Shown piece after piece: positions 62,456 to 64,000 of a stretch of 64,000 nt of DNA (its first letter is position 1; every line of letters starts with the position of its first letter). A program made the translations under genes and the position numbers. Source of the stretch: Flavobacterium sp. ASW18X (GTDB lineage Bacteria; Bacteroidota; Bacteroidia; Flavobacteriales; Flavobacteriaceae); assembly GCF_005144745.1 (NCBI RefSeq), contig NZ_SWKK01000001.1:1-64000 (forward strand). Reading direction: 5' to 3'. Below the pieces are notes generated by a model. That model did no database searches and was not told the origin of the DNA. It was given only the letters and a program-made list of their open reading frames with translations.

Positions 62456-64000
62456 ATGAAAAATGTTCTACTACTGGGATTAGCTTGTCTTTTCCTAACC
62501 AACCAAACCCTAGAAGCTCAAAAAAAGAATAAAAAGAAGAAGAGCCAACAAGAAACTACTACTCCTACTAAGAAACCAAAAAACGGTATCAAAACTTACA
62601 AGGAGGTGATTACCAAAGATGCAAAAACAGATGATGGTATTTTTAAGGTGCATCAAGTTAATGACGCCTATTTTTACGAAATTCCCTTTGCTAATTTAAA
62701 CCAAGACATGCTTTGGGTAAGTAGAATTGCCCAAATACCCAATGGTTTGGGTGGCGGTTATGTAAATGCAGGCTCTAAAACCAATGAGCAAGTGGTACAT
62801 TGGGAGCGCTTTCAGAATAAAATATTACTTAAGATAAAATCCTACGTTAATGTAGCAGAAGAGGGTAAAGCTATACGTAATTCCGTTAAGGTAAATAACT
62901 ATGAACCTATTCTGTATGCTTTTGATATCAAGACATTTTCTAAAGATTCTACTGCGGCTGTAATTGATGTTACAAAATTTTTCACCTCAGATGTGCCAGC
63001 AATAAGTGGTTTGTCTGCACGGTTACGAAAAACATACAAGGTTAAAAAATTAGATAGTGATCGTAGTTTTATCAATAGCGTAAAGAGTTTTCCTAAAAAC
63101 ATAGAAGTAAAACAAGACTTTACCTATGTGGCATCAGAACCGCCAACAGAGGGCAGGGCAGAGACCATTAGCCTACAAATGAATCAGAGTATGATTCTTT
63201 TGCCAGAAAAACCGATGCAACCTCGTTTGTATGACCCTAGAGTGGGGTTTTTTACGGTAAGTCAGTATGATTTTGGTTCCAAAGAATTAAAGGCAGATTA
63301 CAAAACCTATATCCGTAGGTGGCGTTTGGAGCCTAAAGACCCTGAGGCCTATGCTAGGGGAGAATTGGTAGAGCCTATTAAACCTATTGTATATTATTTG
63401 GACCCAGGAACGCCCGAAGAATTGCAAAAGTATATTAAACAAGGAATAGAAGATTGGCAGAAACCGTTTGAAACTGCTGGCTTTAAAAATGCAATTATAG
63501 CTAAATATGCACCAACTCCAGAAGAGGACCCAGATTTTAGTCCAGAAGATATACGTTATTCTGTGGTGCGTTATGTAGCTAGTACTACCAGGAATGCGGT
63601 AGGGCCAAGTGTATCAGATCCACGTAGTGGGGAGATAATAGAAAGTGATATTATTTGGTATCATAACCATTTAAGAAGTTACCGCAACCGGTATTTGTTA
63701 GAAACGGCAGCGGCCAACCCTTCTGCTCGTACCTTAGATACACCAGCAGACGAAATTGGAGAGATGATGCGTATGGTTATTGCTCACGAGGTTGGGCATG
63801 CCCTTGGTTTTCCTCATAATATGGCTGCCAGTTATGCGTATCCTGTAGATTCGCTTCGTAATGGGGTGTTTACACAAAAAAATGGTATAGCAGCTAGTAT
63901 AATGGACTATGCACGCTACAATTATGTGGCACAGCCTGGAGACGAGAATATTCGTTTTATACGCCAAATGGGCCCTTATGACCATTATGCTACCAATTGG
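62456..64000 (+). CDS. Zinc-dependent metalloprotease, metzincin-like (partial, cut by window end)
   Basis: The frame is open from ATG 62456 to the window end (515 codons) with no stop. After a signal (about 1-22, ending EAQ) comes a Lys-rich stretch. A large N-terminal region (DUF5118/DUF5117-like) then contains YRRWRLEPKDPEAYARGELV and QKPFETAGFKNAI. The zinc site is HEVGHALGFPH (His444, His448, His454), and SIMDYARYN follows as a Met-turn. This is the exported DUF5117/DUF4953 zinc peptidase family found in Bacteroidota. The C-terminal part is missing. Confidence 0.9.
   Translation, partial: MKNVLLLGLACLFLTNQTLEAQKKNKKKKSQQETTTPTKKPKNGIKTYKEVITKDAKTDDGIFKVHQVNDAYFYEIPFANLNQDMLWVSRIAQIPNGLGGGYVNAGSKTNEQVVHWERFQNKILLKIKSYVNVAEEGKAIRNSVKVNNYEPILYAFDIKTFSKDSTAAVIDVTKFFTSDVPAISGLSARLRKTYKVKKLDSDRSFINSVKSFPKNIEVKQDFTYVASEPPTEGRAETISLQMNQSMILLPEKPMQPRLYDPRVGFFTVSQYDFGSKELKADYKTYIRRWRLEPKDPEAYARGELVEPIKPIVYYLDPGTPEELQKYIKQGIEDWQKPFETAGFKNAIIAKYAPTPEEDPDFSPEDIRYSVVRYVASTTRNAVGPSVSDPRSGEIIESDIIWYHNHLRSYRNRYLLETAAANPSARTLDTPADEIGEMMRMVIAHEVGHALGFPHNMAASYAYPVDSLRNGVFTQKNGIAASIMDYARYNYVAQPGDENIRFIRQMGPYDHYATNW

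Noticed and set aside
1-64000. tRNA, rRNA, CRISPR arrays, insertion sequences, transposase or recombinase genes
   Set aside because: Gaps and coding sequences were read on both strands without finding cloverleaf ends, spaced identical repeats or recombinase motifs.

Overview
The window looks like chromosomal DNA of a marine-type member of the Flavobacteriaceae (Bacteroidota). The signs are low GC, TAnnTTTG-type -7 promoter boxes, weak Shine-Dalgarno sites, frequent TTG and GTG starts, DUF1080/Gfo-Idh-MocA/GMC sugar genes, LytTR two-component pairs, and many lipoprotein or Tat-like exported enzymes. A Maribacter/Zobellia/Cellulophaga-like lineage is only a guess. No rRNA, tRNA, CRISPR array, insertion sequence or recombinase gene was recognised.

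Layout. (1) About 1-6330 is an AT-rich accessory stretch of eight small same-strand genes (exported, lipoprotein, membrane or HTH-membrane products, mostly unrecognised). They are separated by 150-330 bp non-coding elements with long interrupted inverted repeats. Two of these elements share a 116-bp direct repeat. It reads like a gene-cassette array with attC-like spacers, and its edge is near 6330. (2) 6.4-14.1 kb: exported hydrolases (a DUF885-like protein, an S9 DPP-IV-like peptidase, a PAF-acetylhydrolase-like enzyme), then an SDR-aldehyde dehydrogenase pair. (3) 14.1-24.2 kb: a repeat-rich gap, two minus-strand Cys-rich proteins, two large tandem paralogous Asp-box (BNR) propeller proteins, and small surface proteins. 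(4) 24.2-46 kb: mostly core and housekeeping genes: hemJ, an NtrY-like histidine kinase, a crotonase, a radical SAM protein, a 2OG oxygenase, a Gfo/Idh/MocA protein, a GT2 synthase, an HD hydrolase, PlsC, bacilliredoxin, a TerB/DnaJ protein, a PepSY protein, HupE/UreJ, dCMP deaminase, an S41 protease, MarC, DUF3109 and a TPR histidine kinase/LytTR pair. (5) 46.3-50.5 kb: a candidate structured RNA with a strong terminator, followed by nrdB-nrdA. (6) 50.5-60.3 kb: a sugar-oxidation locus with divergent arms (GMC oxidoreductase and its small subunit against TIM-barrel isomerases, MFS, Gfo/Idh/MocA and two DUF1080 lipoproteins). (7) 60.3-62.4 kb: the overlapping yicC-gmk-nadD operon, then the start of a metzincin-type metalloprotease cut by the window end.

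How the genes work together. The 50.5-60.3 kb locus can be read as an oxidative route for glycosides. Periplasmic GMC and Gfo/Idh-type dehydrogenases would make keto-sugars, DUF1080 proteins would break the glycosidic bond, an MFS permease would import the product, and TIM-barrel isomerases would process it. The most unusual parts of the window are the cassette-like array (1-6330), the three-way-junction RNA candidate (46395-46608) and this sugar locus.
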